Shown here one piece after another: positions 26,101-33,597 of a stretch of 46,074 nucleotides of DNA (within the stretch, counting starts at the first letter, position 1; each line of letters begins with the position of its first letter). The position numbers were made by a program, and so were the translations under genes. The stretch is taken from assembly GCF_002891435.1 (NCBI RefSeq), contig NZ_POUC01000016.1, positions 1 to 46,074 on the forward strand, given 5' to 3'. The DNA comes from Streptomyces cahuitamycinicus. GTDB lineage: Bacteria; Actinomycetota; Actinomycetes; Streptomycetales; Streptomycetaceae. The notes below the pieces were generated by a model. The model was not told the DNA's origin, made no database searches, and was given only the letters and a program-made list of their open reading frames with translations.

Positions 26101-26899
26101 GTGCCTTGGTCGGCAGCAGCATCATCGCCGAGTTGCCGCTGTTCAGGGCCATCGTCATACCCACGCGCGCAACGGTCGTCTTGCCGCTGTTGGTCACCGC
26201 GTACACGAGCGCGACGCCCCGGTCGTCGATGATCTTGCGGCAGACCTTGACGAGCTCCCGCTGAAACCCGTCGAGTTCCTCCCAGGGGCCGAGTTTCTCC
26301 TCCCACAGCTCCAGGAACGCCTTGCGCTGATCCGGATGGACGGACCCGGGCAGGAGGTCCGCGTACCCGGACACCCCGGGAAGGAGCGTGGCGCGCACCG
26401 GCGTGGCCTGCGTCGAAACGGCAACAACCGGGGCAACGGCCGGCAGGGTCGTCTTCGGTACGGGATGCGACAGTTGGGCGGGGATGACGACCGGATCAAT
26501 CTCGACGGTCTCGGCGGGCGGGGTGTTCCGCGCGACGGATGCGTCGGCCTGGAGGCCGTGTTTGGCGGCCAGCTTCTTGAATTCCGGGTTGTGCGGGTAA
26601 CGGCCCTTGGCGAGGACGGCGCAGACGATCTCCCGCCAGCCCCAGGCGACCTTGCCGCCCTGGGCCTCGGTCTTGACCGTGTCCCAGTAGTCGCGGTGGC
26701 TCGGCGCGTCGAACGGCACCTCGGCCAGGGGATATCCCAGGTCTTCCAGGAGCTTCCGTCGACGCTCATCGGTCGTGTACATGCGGGTCAGCCCCTGGAC
26801 GAGCAGTGCCCAGTCCTCGTCGGAGATGTCCCAGGCGTCCGTCTCCCCTTCTCTGGCATCATGCGACTGCGGCGGGTCGGACGCGTTGGCAAGCGTCAC
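23132..26899 (-). CDS. Large Ski2-like DExH helicase with N-terminal EAD-like domain
   Basis: A 1255-residue protein. Residues about 25-112 (EDWALLVQGLTRMYTTDERR ... GRYPHNPEFKKLA) form a small domain also found in the CHAT neighbour and read here as an effector-associated domain. A Pro/Val-rich linker (130-180) leads to a superfamily-2 helicase: motif I AVTNSGKTT (234-242), Ia LLPTKALVAQ (261-270), II VVVDELQM (336-343), III GLSAAL (374-379), IV IIVFVPTRT (489-497), V VATDTLAVGLNLPADTVI (595-612), VI GGRAGRRG (640-647). Motifs V and VI are Ski2-type. The C-terminal ~580 residues are helical and of unknown family. GTG 26899 follows AAAGGAG. Confidence 0.85.
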   Translation of the reverse strand: MTLANASDPPQSHDAREGETDAWDISDEDWALLVQGLTRMYTTDERRRKLLEDLGYPLAEVPFDAPSHRDYWDTVKTEAQGGKVAWGWREIVCAVLAKGRYPHNPEFKKLAAKHGLQADASVARNTPPAETVEIDPVVIPAQLSHPVPKTTLPAVAPVVAVSTQATPVRATLLPGVSGYADLLPGSVHPDQRKAFLELWEEKLGPWEELDGFQRELVKVCRKIIDDRGVALVYAVTNSGKTTVARVGMTMALNSGNSAMMLLPTKALVAQEEAEWQSWRNSRKPLEKLNVYGVSRDYPESDRPVGGGRYSVAVAIYEKLGVYLVNGLSPLDKTELVVVDELQMLAETSDRAAKLEALLTLIKLRIGGDQPALLGLSAALTPEAGETLERWLGTGRTTFTPSSNERPVPLDTYVVGRRNWLVQPNAHLLSMPGRVQPDHEFQQDHSLPELRTKYAQALSKGFNGLQGLSTAELAATLVLSIIQQNNKRRIIVFVPTRTNADQLAEGIRKLLDQAMRQPPGGSPWTHGRYNNESSAARDQADSLYSRLRKSDIPGHELVIRGLRSGVAAHSAALAPSMRRMLEDEFRADDGLLRVLVATDTLAVGLNLPADTVIATSISGLSGAGSDRIRQILLPADLDNKGGRAGRRGKTEAGHGEFYILVPSDRELQLVDGLTAADIDELSSVEGVFKRFVKSRSRSLKVRSQYRDQVAISGLVLQVLCQDNRMLPRTKWLERVGTILENLLISYEPQPQPQIPTPEQVLVELRNRGLIHEESLSRRPGAGKSLTLTPVGQAVGRSGLELDDAPELQKLAERARGGAETIDLLWHACRTRSIRQVTAWVALPGQSTSRHMPSLKGAVQTMAMAHCAESEGQRTDCRDWVAAEAVAMPDRLLDTQNTEASEELRSLLWSDEETASLDEINALLRALVAYEWMKGIPFAEMQHRFSGAIRSEEAPDKGHMKPPSLSLFYSDVEQLCEQMAGYLRAAAEISVTEDGVDHSGRMQAIAQQVESGLPTWLAQVSKMRVAGLHRERLAKLAGLPENEQPSPLSELVDTEQLRDGLTADEREGARRLIDNRVAQEREHRERLAREWAGVVIPGGEGRIFDDLSEKLEQADGPVPYLQELCWLAECLGMATTSPRQKGSYVVSEWSAEGTEPITLRVPVSELTSDMALEVAQEDTRVVVRDRRPGVHGVVGTQGSRARFLEPDHLLSVLAHLVKNHTQVPGQEVVDELWRIRTSSMGTGSWTVQATRPQPEPA

Positions 26900-26915
26900 A
26901 GCTTGCTCCTTTGCC

Positions 26916-27827
26916 TCAGATTGTGCGGGGCAGAACGATCAGGTCGGCGCGGAGAGAACGGCAGAGCCCGGCCCGGTTGACCACGTCCTGCGCCGCGATG
27001 TGCGCGACGGCACTCAGGTGCTCAGAGGTCAGCAGGGGGCCGGTACGGGAGGCCAGCTCCCGATAGAAGGCGGCAGCGAACAGCGTCGAACAGTCCGCGT
27101 CGAGGGCGCCGCGGTGGGCGATTACCACGTCCGCCACGCTGGTGAAGAGACGGGCGATCTCCTCGCCGTCGCAGGAGCGCAGCAGCAGCGCCCGCAGCCG
27201 GAGCTGGTGGTGCTCGGCCGCCAGCCGCAGGGTCTCCGCGAGGTCCGTCGCGGGCAGCGCGTGTGATTCGCCGTCGTGGTCCTCCAGCAGCAGCGCCTCC
27301 TGGCTGACGTGGCAGGCGAGATGCAGGATGTCGGGCAGTTCCCGGCGGATCTGCTCCAAGTCGCTGGGGGTCGCCGCAGGGCAGGCAATGACGTCCAGTC
27401 CGTCCCCGGCCTCCGACTGGATCTCGCGCAGTTCCGCGGCGGCCCGTACCGCACCGCGCCGTGCCGGTTCGGCGCCCAGCACCATGACTTTGAGTCGTCC
27501 GGCACCGGCACCGGGGGTTCGGACGGGCGGGCACGACTTTGGGGCCGAAGCGACGGCGCCACGGAAGACGGGGTGGTGCGGATAGCGTTCCCGCGCCCTG
27601 GCAAGGATCGAACGGCGGCCGTCGGCCATGACTCCAGTGGCCAGATTCAGCGAGACCTGTTCCCAGTACTCCGACAGCGTGCTCGGCGCGTAGGGGAGTG
27701 CGTCGGCCGGGTAGCCCGCGCCGCGCAGCAGTACCTCGGCCCTGGAAGGAGTGTTGTAGACCGTCGCCAGCGCCCGGATCTCCTCCGGGAGCAGCGGCGC
27801 TTCCGCCGCCTCCTCGCCGGTGGTCAC
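26916..27827 (-). CDS. EAD-CHAT protein (caspase-like protease effector)
   Basis: A 303-residue protein. Residues 13-90 (EEIRALATVYNTPSRAEVLL ... ERYPHHPVFRG) resemble the N-terminal domain of the helicase and fit an effector-associated domain. Residues about 112-300 fit a CHAT peptidase: LKVMVLGAEPARR start, LREIQ, PDILHLACHV with catalytic His173, LLLEDHDGE, and ALLLRSCDGEEIA with catalytic Cys219, then AAAFYRELA. Both dyad residues are present, so it may be an active Cys protease. GTG 27827 overlaps the preceding stop by 4 bases; 16 bases separate it from the helicase. Confidence 0.8.
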   Translation of the reverse strand: MTTGEEAAEAPLLPEEIRALATVYNTPSRAEVLLRGAGYPADALPYAPSTLSEYWEQVSLNLATGVMADGRRSILARARERYPHHPVFRGAVASAPKSCPPVRTPGAGAGRLKVMVLGAEPARRGAVRAAAELREIQSEAGDGLDVIACPAATPSDLEQIRRELPDILHLACHVSQEALLLEDHDGESHALPATDLAETLRLAAEHHQLRLRALLLRSCDGEEIARLFTSVADVVIAHRGALDADCSTLFAAAFYRELASRTGPLLTSEHLSAVAHIAAQDVVNRAGLCRSLRADLIVLPRTI

Positions 27828-28519
27828 AGGGTGGCCTCCAGCCGCAGAGGGTCGGGCAGCAGCCGGGTGAAGCGCCGCAGCAACGGAATCTTCACTCCAG
27901 CGCTGACAGTGAGCGCCACCTCGGTGACGGCTTCCGCCGCGGTGCGCACGACGAGGCTGAGCGGGTGGCAGCCAGACAGCTCGTGGGCACGGGTCCGGCG
28001 GAACTCCCAGGCGGGGATGCCGCTTTGGAGACCGAGTGCTTCGACGAGGGGCTGGTGGGCGGTGTACTCAAGGCTTCGCCCGATCTCCCCCAAAGAGGCA
28101 TCGGCACCGAGCAGCGACAGTTGCGGCCCGAGCCTGCGGGTCTTGCTGATCTGCACCGGATCCGAGACGCGCATCGGGTCCATGGAGTGGGCGACGGGGG
28201 CCGGCTCGTCCGGCTTGGAGGTTATGGCTAGCGCGACGTGGGCGAACTCCAGCCGGGGCCGCTGCGGGGTGGGGACGAAGGTGAGGGCGAGTCGGACGAG
28301 GTAGTAGGCGTGACGGTCGGCCTCCGCCGCGGCGTAGCGGGCGAGTTCGGGATCTTTGGAGAGTTCGGCGGGAGTGAGACGTAAGGCGGTCGGCCTGCCC
28401 AACGTGATGCGCCCAGCGAGCGGTTGCTGCGATTCGTCGTCGGACTCACCGCGTAACGAGTTGGCGGGCGGAAGTACGAGTTCCTGTGTAGGCAGTTGGG
28501 GGTCGGGAAATTCGATCAT
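27824..28519 (-). CDS. First gene of the CHAT/helicase operon, family unknown
   Basis: A 231-residue soluble protein. A polar N-terminus (to about residue 35) is followed by RITLGRPTALRLTPAELSKD and YYLVRLALTFVPTPQRPRLE, a probable beta-rich domain. A Pro-containing loop and the segment GIPAWEFRRTRAHELSGCHP come next. I do not recognise the family. It leads the operon and is coupled to the CHAT gene by a GTGA overlap, so it may be its sensor, adaptor or substrate. ATG 28519 is preceded by GTGAGGTG. Confidence 0.7.
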   Translation of the reverse strand: MIEFPDPQLPTQELVLPPANSLRGESDDESQQPLAGRITLGRPTALRLTPAELSKDPELARYAAAEADRHAYYLVRLALTFVPTPQRPRLEFAHVALAITSKPDEPAPVAHSMDPMRVSDPVQISKTRRLGPQLSLLGADASLGEIGRSLEYTAHQPLVEALGLQSGIPAWEFRRTRAHELSGCHPLSLVVRTAAEAVTEVALTVSAGVKIPLLRRFTRLLPDPLRLEATL

Positions 28520-28683
28520 CCATCACCTCACGGACCGGGCGAACTGGGCGCAGGAGTGGCCGGGGTTGAAGCGGTACGTCGCCTGCGAAAGCTGTGGATC
28601 CGAAGGCTAGCGACTGCGAAGTCCGAGGCCGAGTAGGAGCCCTTTCTGAGGAAGAATCCCCAGGTCAGAGCGGTAACGCGTTC

Positions 28684-28853
28684 TGCCCCCGGCAGGATTC
28701 GAACCTGCGACACCCGCTTTAAGGAGTTTCCTTTGGGCGAGGCTGTGACCTGCGGAAATGTCGGCCGTAGTGTGTCTGGCCTGGGAAAGTACCCCTCTGC
28801 GGTTCTCGTGTGTTCACGAGGTTTCCCGGCCTCATGTGTGCTGAATCCGTTCT
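28684..28853. repeat. Direct repeat copy B with tRNA-Arg 3' end
   Basis: TGCCCCCGGCAGGATTCGAA at the start is, on the minus strand, the T-arm and acceptor end of tRNA-Arg(CCU), and the T-stem GCAGG/CCTGC is intact. The D-arm side is replaced by TTCCTTTGGGCGAGGCTGTG. The remaining ~125 bases match copy A at many positions. It looks like an attachment site with an element-derived arm. Confidence 0.75.
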
Positions 28854-29068
28854 GCCTGCACCCTCCGACGACACTGGCAGTTCGTTCGATCGCTGAGGTG
28901 GGTCGCTGGCCTCTTGCCTCGAAGGCAGCGCTGAAGCGCGGTCCCGGGCCTTCGTCTGCTCGTGCGCGTCGCAGAGGGAGGAAAGCGTCCCCTGTTGTCA
29001 GGTGGCGATACGGAGATCTTGCTGTCCCTTTCGGTAACTCCGGCCCCCGTCTGCGGCTCGGGGCGTGC
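28854..29068. other. Spacer, nothing recognised
   Basis: No supported gene or repeat between repeat copy B and the two-component remnant. Confidence 0.3.
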
Positions 29069-29885
29069 TCACAGGGCGCGAGGGGTCGGCTGGACGAGTC
29101 CCGTCTGGTAGGCGATGACGACGAGTTGGGCGCGGTCGCGGGCGCCGAGCTTGGTGATGGCTCGCTGGATGTGTGTGCGGACGGTCAGCACGCTGAGGAC
29201 GAGTGCCTCGGCGATCTCGGCGTTGGACTGGCCCTCGGCTGCCAGGGCCGTCACCTCCCGTTTGCGGGGCGTCAGGTCCTGCAGGCGTTCCGGTGGCGCG
29301 AGGAGGGTGTCTTGTGCCCCGGGTGTGGTGAGGAAGCGGGTGATGAGGGCGCGGGTGGCTCCGGGTGACAGGAGTGCCTCACCGGATGCGACGGTGCGGA
29401 TGCCGGCCAGGAGGGTATCGGTGGTGACGTACTTGCCGAGGAAGCCGCTTGCGCCGGCGCGCAGCGCCTTGGCCACGTACTCGTCGGTCTCGAACATGGT
29501 GAGGATGAGGATGCGGGTGCCGGCCAGGTCGGGGTCGTCGCAGATGGTTGTGGTGGCGGCGAGGCCGTCGAAGCCGCCTTGGGGGCGGGGGTCGGCGCGC
29601 AGTTCGCCGCCGACGGAGTGGGCGCGTTCGCGCATGCCCATCAGGCCGTAGCCGCTGCCCGGGGCCGCCGGGACGGCGGCGTTGCCGTCGTTGGTGACGG
29701 TGATGAGCAGGCGGGAGCCGGATGTGGGCCGGGTGGTCGGGTGCGTGTTTGGTGGCGTTGGTGAGGGCTTCCTGAATGATCCGGTACGCCGTCAGGTCCA
29801 CGCCCGGTGACAGGGAGCGGGGATCCCCTTCGGTGGTGACGGTGACGTCGATATTCTCTGCGTCGCGCCCCCGCGCGGTGACCGT
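29069..29885 (-). pseudogene. Two-component kinase and response regulator fused by deletion and frameshifted
   Basis: From about 29885 the minus strand reads DLTAYRIIQEALTNATKHAP, the N-box of a NarX/DesK-type histidine kinase. The frame then breaks. A second frame gives NDGNAAVPAAPGSGYGLMGM and RERAHSVGGELRAD, the kinase's ATP-lid end. Without a stop this runs into ILILTMFETDEYVAKALRAG, the middle of a NarL-type receiver, and then a LuxR helix-turn-helix (LTPRKREVTALAAEGQSNAE). The receiver's phospho-acceptor Asp region is gone. It is a decayed kinase-regulator pair, although the 190-residue regulator-like frame (29641-29069) is itself open. Confidence 0.75.
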
Positions 29886-29908
29886 ATCGACCGTGGTAGT
29901 CGACAGGA

Positions 29909-30742
29909 ATGTCGATGAAGCCTTCCGGTCCCGCGGACCGTTCGTCTTGGGTCGGGCAACTGCGCCACGTGATCAGTCGTTCGCCAGTCGGGCGCGGATG
30001 GCGGCGGAGCAGGGACATCGAGCTGTGGTCGCGTTCGCTGGGCTTTGCCGCGCTGGGGTTTCTCACGCTGGTGCCGCTGCTGATCATTGTCTCCTCCGCT
30101 GATCCCGAGCACGGGCGGGGGTTCGCGCAGTGGCTGGGGGAGGGGCTCGGCGTGTCGAGGGCATCCAGGCGGCAGGTCGCGCAGTTGTTCATCCGGCCCG
30201 GCCAGGCACTGCGGACCACGACCGCTTTCGGTATCGCCGCCCTTGCCGTGTTCGGTCTGACCTTCGGGGCGGCGGTGCAGACCGGCTACGAGAAGGTCTG
30301 GGACCTGCCCTCGGCCCGCTGGTGGGCCAGATGGCGGCATGTGGTGTGGCTCGGCATCCTCACCGGCTACCTCTTCGTCTCCGCCACCACCACGCTGCGC
30401 CGCGAACCCCTGGCCGGTGGGGCCGTGGCCTCGCTGAGCGCCGTGCTGTTCCTGTGGTGGTCCCAGCGCCTGCTGCTCGGCGGGAGGATCCGCTGGCGTG
30501 CCCTGTTGCCCGGTGCCGTGGCCACCGTGATCGGGTTGCTCGGCCTGAGGGTCTTCTCCCGACTCGTCTTCTCGCCGTTGATCGGATCCAACGCCGTCAC
30601 CTACGGCCCCGTCGGAACCGTCCTGGTCATCCAGTCCTGGCTGGTCGGTGTGGGTGTCGTCGTCTTCGGCGGTGCGCTGGTCGGCCGCCTGCTGTACGAG
30701 GAACTCCCACGCATGGCGCACGCTCTGAAACGGCGTATGTGA
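29909..30742 (+). CDS. YihY/BrkB-family membrane protein
   Basis: A 277-residue protein with an N-terminal polar region and six hydrophobic segments. LWSRSLGFAALGFLTLVPLL near residue 40 and SNAVTYGPVGTVLVIQSWLV near residue 225 fit the YihY/virulence factor BrkB family. Members are inner-membrane proteins of uncertain transport role. ATG 29909 and ATG 29915 are both possible; the second has the better-spaced GGA. It diverges from the kinase remnant. Confidence 0.77.
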   Translation: MSMKPSGPADRSSWVGQLRHVISRSPVGRGWRRSRDIELWSRSLGFAALGFLTLVPLLIIVSSADPEHGRGFAQWLGEGLGVSRASRRQVAQLFIRPGQALRTTTAFGIAALAVFGLTFGAAVQTGYEKVWDLPSARWWARWRHVVWLGILTGYLFVSATTTLRREPLAGGAVASLSAVLFLWWSQRLLLGGRIRWRALLPGAVATVIGLLGLRVFSRLVFSPLIGSNAVTYGPVGTVLVIQSWLVGVGVVVFGGALVGRLLYEELPRMAHALKRRM

Positions 30743-30945
30743 GATGCGGCCCTGCAACCGGTCATTCGCCTGGGCCGCGAGTTCGTCATCGCTGCCCAGG
30801 TCTGGGTGATCAACGCCTGAAAAGCGTCCTTGGCCTTGTCGCCGGCCTGCTTCAGGCTTCCGGACACCTGATCGGTCCTGCCTTCGCGCTGCAGTCGCCA
30901 ATTGCGGGTGGTCCGGCCGATGCGTTCGGTCGCGCGGGAGCCCAT
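30601..30945 (-). pseudogene. CsbD-like protein lacking its normal end
   Basis: From ATG 30945 the minus strand reads GSRATERIGRTTRNWRLQRE, GRTDQVSGSLKQAGDKAKDA and F, the CsbD-like repeat of small general-stress proteins. It is paralogous to the intact copy at 37281-37472. The usual stop is missing, so the frame continues about 70 residues antisense to the BrkB gene before stopping at 30601. It is probably a decayed copy, though a longer product cannot be excluded. Confidence 0.55.
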
Positions 30946-31022
30946 CCAGCGGACACGCAGACCATACAGACGGTCGTGTCCGCGGGGATGGGCGTAGATG
31001 GGCGGGGATGCGCGTGGATGGA

Positions 31023-31136
31023 CTACCTGCGGCGGCGGCTGTACCGGCGTCTGCCACCGCTGCGTCCGCGCACGGCGAAGCTGACGATCCAGAGGACCGC
31101 CAGGATCACCAGAACGAGAAGAATCCATTGGATCAT
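31023..31136 (-). CDS. Very small hydrophobic membrane protein
   Basis: A 37-residue frame: MIQWILLVLVILAVLWIVSF forms one membrane helix, and an Arg-rich tail (RGRSGGRRRYSRRRR) is cytoplasmic. ATG 31136 follows GGAGG at good spacing. Proteins of this size and shape are common in actinomycete stress clusters; function unknown. Confidence 0.6.
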   Translation of the reverse strand: MIQWILLVLVILAVLWIVSFAVRGRSGGRRRYSRRRR

Positions 31137-31253
31137 TGCCGGGCCTCCAGATCGCGGGGATTTCCTTGATTCCGCGGGGTCCGGGCGAAGCGGGAAGGTG
31201 CAATGCTGCGGCCGAATAATCCGGAGTGGCACTGCCCTACGCCGTGCTGCCAG

Positions 31254-31466
31254 TCAACGCCCGGCAACCTCCCTTGTCAATGCAGAGTCGACATCGGGGA
31301 GTTGTGGGAGCCGGGCTGGAGCCGCCGGGGTGAACGGAGCCTCGGCGGGGGCTTCGGCCGGCTCGGTCGTCGGCGTCGGCAGGATGTGATCCTCCCACCA
31401 GGACAGGGCCATCACGGTGGCGAGCAGGACGAAGGGGGTCGAAGCGGGAACGATCAGCGCGTACAT
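31254..31466 (-). CDS. Small membrane protein with Pro/Ala-rich tail
   Basis: A 70-residue frame starting MYALIVPASTPFVLLATVMA, one membrane helix, then LSWWEDHILPTPT and a Pro/Ala/Glu tail. ATG 31466 is chosen because the helix begins there; the frame continues upstream without a signal. No named function. Confidence 0.58.
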   Translation of the reverse strand: MYALIVPASTPFVLLATVMALSWWEDHILPTPTTEPAEAPAEAPFTPAAPARLPQLPDVDSALTREVAGR

Positions 31467-31858
31467 GTGTACCGCCTGGTGTGGGATGCGTGCGACGCGA
31501 CGGGCACCAGATCGGTGCCCGCTCGGGCCGCATTGGGGCGCATTGGGGCGCGACCGGGATCGCGTGACGATGAGCGCATACGGGAACGGCCTCGCTCGTG
31601 ACGCGGCGGGTTCCGGCACCGATGCGCAGGGTGCGCCCCCTGGGGAGCGCGCTGGCGGTGCGACGCTGCCGGGGGCAGGGGCGGCACGTCGCACGCTAGC
31701 CCTCGCAGCAGTTCCCCGACAGGTGTCAAGCAGCCATCTGTGCCGGGCGGGACGCGCTCACGTCACACGGTATCCACAACCTCTGGACAGGGCTATGCTG
31801 TGGGTGAGGCCCCAGTCCCCGGTATCGACGCCGTATCCAGCTCCCGGGGAGGCCCTCC

Positions 31859-32137
31859 GTGCTCGTCCTGCTCCTCATCCTCATCGCGGTCCTGTTCGGC
31901 TTCGGTTTCCTCGATCGCATCTGGTGGGTGGCCGCGGCGGTCCTCGTCTACGCCGTCACCCACCACGGCCGCGATCGCGGCGGAGGCCGGAGCCGTAGCG
32001 GCAGTTCCGATCTCGGGGACTACCGCGATTACCACGAGCGCCGGAATCGTCAGGAACGCTGGGACCGTCGCTACAGCCGTCAGAACCGGTCGCGTTGGCG
32101 GCGCGAGGACCGTCGGGACCGCGAACACCGCAGGTGA
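31859..32137 (+). CDS. Small membrane protein with highly charged tail
   Basis: A 92-residue protein. Two short hydrophobic segments (LVLLLILIAVLFGFGFLD and WWVAAAVLVYAVTHH) are followed by a 50-residue Arg/Asp/Tyr-rich tail. GTG 31859 follows GGGGAGG. The tail may be disordered or bind nucleic acid or lipid headgroups; that is speculation. Confidence 0.65.
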   Translation: MLVLLLILIAVLFGFGFLDRIWWVAAAVLVYAVTHHGRDRGGGRSRSGSSDLGDYRDYHERRNRQERWDRRYSRQNRSRWRREDRRDREHRR

Positions 32138-32251
32138 CCCCTGGAGGCGGTCCATGCCGACACCACCACCGATGAGCCGGCCATGGCAAACGGCAACTGG
32201 CGCGCCGCTGACCACCTACGGACGGGATGACTGCCCTGTGAGGTACGGGCC

Positions 32252-32611
32252 ATGGACCAGGTGACCACACCCGGTGAAGGACAGCGGTTGTTGAGAGCTG
32301 TGTCTTCGGCGGCGGACGCGGCGTTGCAGACCGAGGTCGTCGAACTACGCGTCACAAATGAGCAGTTGAAGCAGGCGCTGGCCAGTCATGCGGTGATCGA
32401 CCAGGCGCGCGGCATGGTGATGGCACTGGCGCCATGTTCCAGCGACAGGGCCTGGGATCTGCTGGTGGACGTGTCGCAGCACTGCAACATCAAACTCCGG
32501 GACGTGGCTGCGGCTCTGGTCGCCACGACGAAGGACCGGTCGCTCCCAGAACCGATACGGCGTGAGCTGCGCCGAGCACTGAGGCGGCCCCATGCGGCGG
32601 ACCGGAGGTGA
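32252..32611 (+). CDS. ANTAR-domain regulator
   Basis: A 119-residue protein. The first 40 residues form a helix (AALQTEVVELRVTNEQLKQA), likely a coiled coil. Residues about 45-105 are an ANTAR domain (HAVIDQARGMVMALAPCSSD, then AWDLLVDVSQHCNIKLRDVA), which binds paired hairpins in mRNA to prevent termination. No GAF sensor is attached, so it may respond through a partner. ATG 32252 follows GAGGTACGGGCC. Confidence 0.78.
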   Translation: MDQVTTPGEGQRLLRAVSSAADAALQTEVVELRVTNEQLKQALASHAVIDQARGMVMALAPCSSDRAWDLLVDVSQHCNIKLRDVAAALVATTKDRSLPEPIRRELRRALRRPHAADRR

Positions 32612-32756
32612 CAGCGTGCGCGCGCAGCGGACGACACCGGGAGCTGTGAACTCAACTCTCCGGCGCCTTCGCCCAGGACGGCCATCGAAAGCTCCGTTGT
32701 GCGGCCCGCCTCGTGGATCTGGCTCGCGACGGATCCCACGGTGAGCGACGCCACCG

Positions 32757-33592
32757 ATGAGGGAGACACATGTCCATACCGTACGCACGCACTCAGAGCC
32801 CACGAAGCGCGTACCCCCTACGACGACGCCCCGGACACCGATGCCGCGTTCCGTCGTATCGCCGCCCTGCCGGACGGCCCGGAGAGAACCGCGCTGCGGC
32901 AGGAGGTGGTGTGCGCCTGGGCGCCGCTGGCCATGCGGCTCGCCCGGCGCTTCCGTCATCGCGGCGAGTCCATCGAAGACCTCGAGCAGGTCGCCCAACT
33001 CGGGCTGATCAAGGCGGTAACACGCTTCGACCCGAACTTGGGCAACGCCTTCCCGAGCTTTGCCGTACCGACGATCCTGGGCGAAGTGAAACGGCACTTC
33101 CGTGACCACCTCTGGGGTGCGCACGTACCGCGACGCGTAAGGAGTTGTGCCGCCAGGTCCGCTCCGCCGGCCACGACTGCGCCGTGCTCCACGGCTGCGA
33201 ATCCTCCGTCCACGAGATCGCCGCGTACACCGGCCTCACCGAGGGGGAGGTGCGGCTGGGTGAGGGGGCGCTGGGGAGCTTCACCTCCCTGTCCCTGGAC
33301 GCCGTACCCGGTCGTACTGAGCACAGCCACCCACTGATCGACACTCTCGGGGGCACGGAGCCCGGCTTCGACCTGATCGTCAACCGTGAGGCGCTCCGCC
33401 CGCTGCTGCGGGCACTGCCCGAACGCGAACGGCTCATCCTCTACATGCGGTTCTTCTGCGAGATGACGCAGAGCCGCATCGGCCTGCAGCTCGGTCTTTC
33501 GCAGACGCACGTCTCCCGGCTGATCATCCGCACCTGTGCGCCTGCGCGACCAGGTGATGGCCGAGGCCCGCGACAGCAGAAGGACAGTGTGA
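32757..33592 (+). pseudogene. SigB/SigF-type sigma factor broken by three frameshifts
   Basis: Joined across frames, the sequence gives a complete stress sigma factor: HTVRTHSEPTKR, then TPYDDAPDTDAAFRRIAALP, IEDLEQVAQLGLIKAVTRFD (region 2), KRHFRDHLWGAHVPRRV, then SVHEIAAYTGLTEGEVRLGE (region 3), MRFFCEMTQSRIGLQLGLSQ (region 4) and LRDQVMAEARDS. Breaks lie near 32815 (C5 run), 33140 (GTAAGGAG) and 33535. The gene ends at TGA 33590-33592. Three breaks indicate real decay, although errors in homopolymers should be excluded. Confidence 0.82.
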
Positions 33593-33597
33593 CGTGG

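Noticed and set aside
25325..26980. 551-residue plus frame opposite the helicase gene
   Set aside because: Antisense shadow; the helicase frame contains ordered SF2 motifs.
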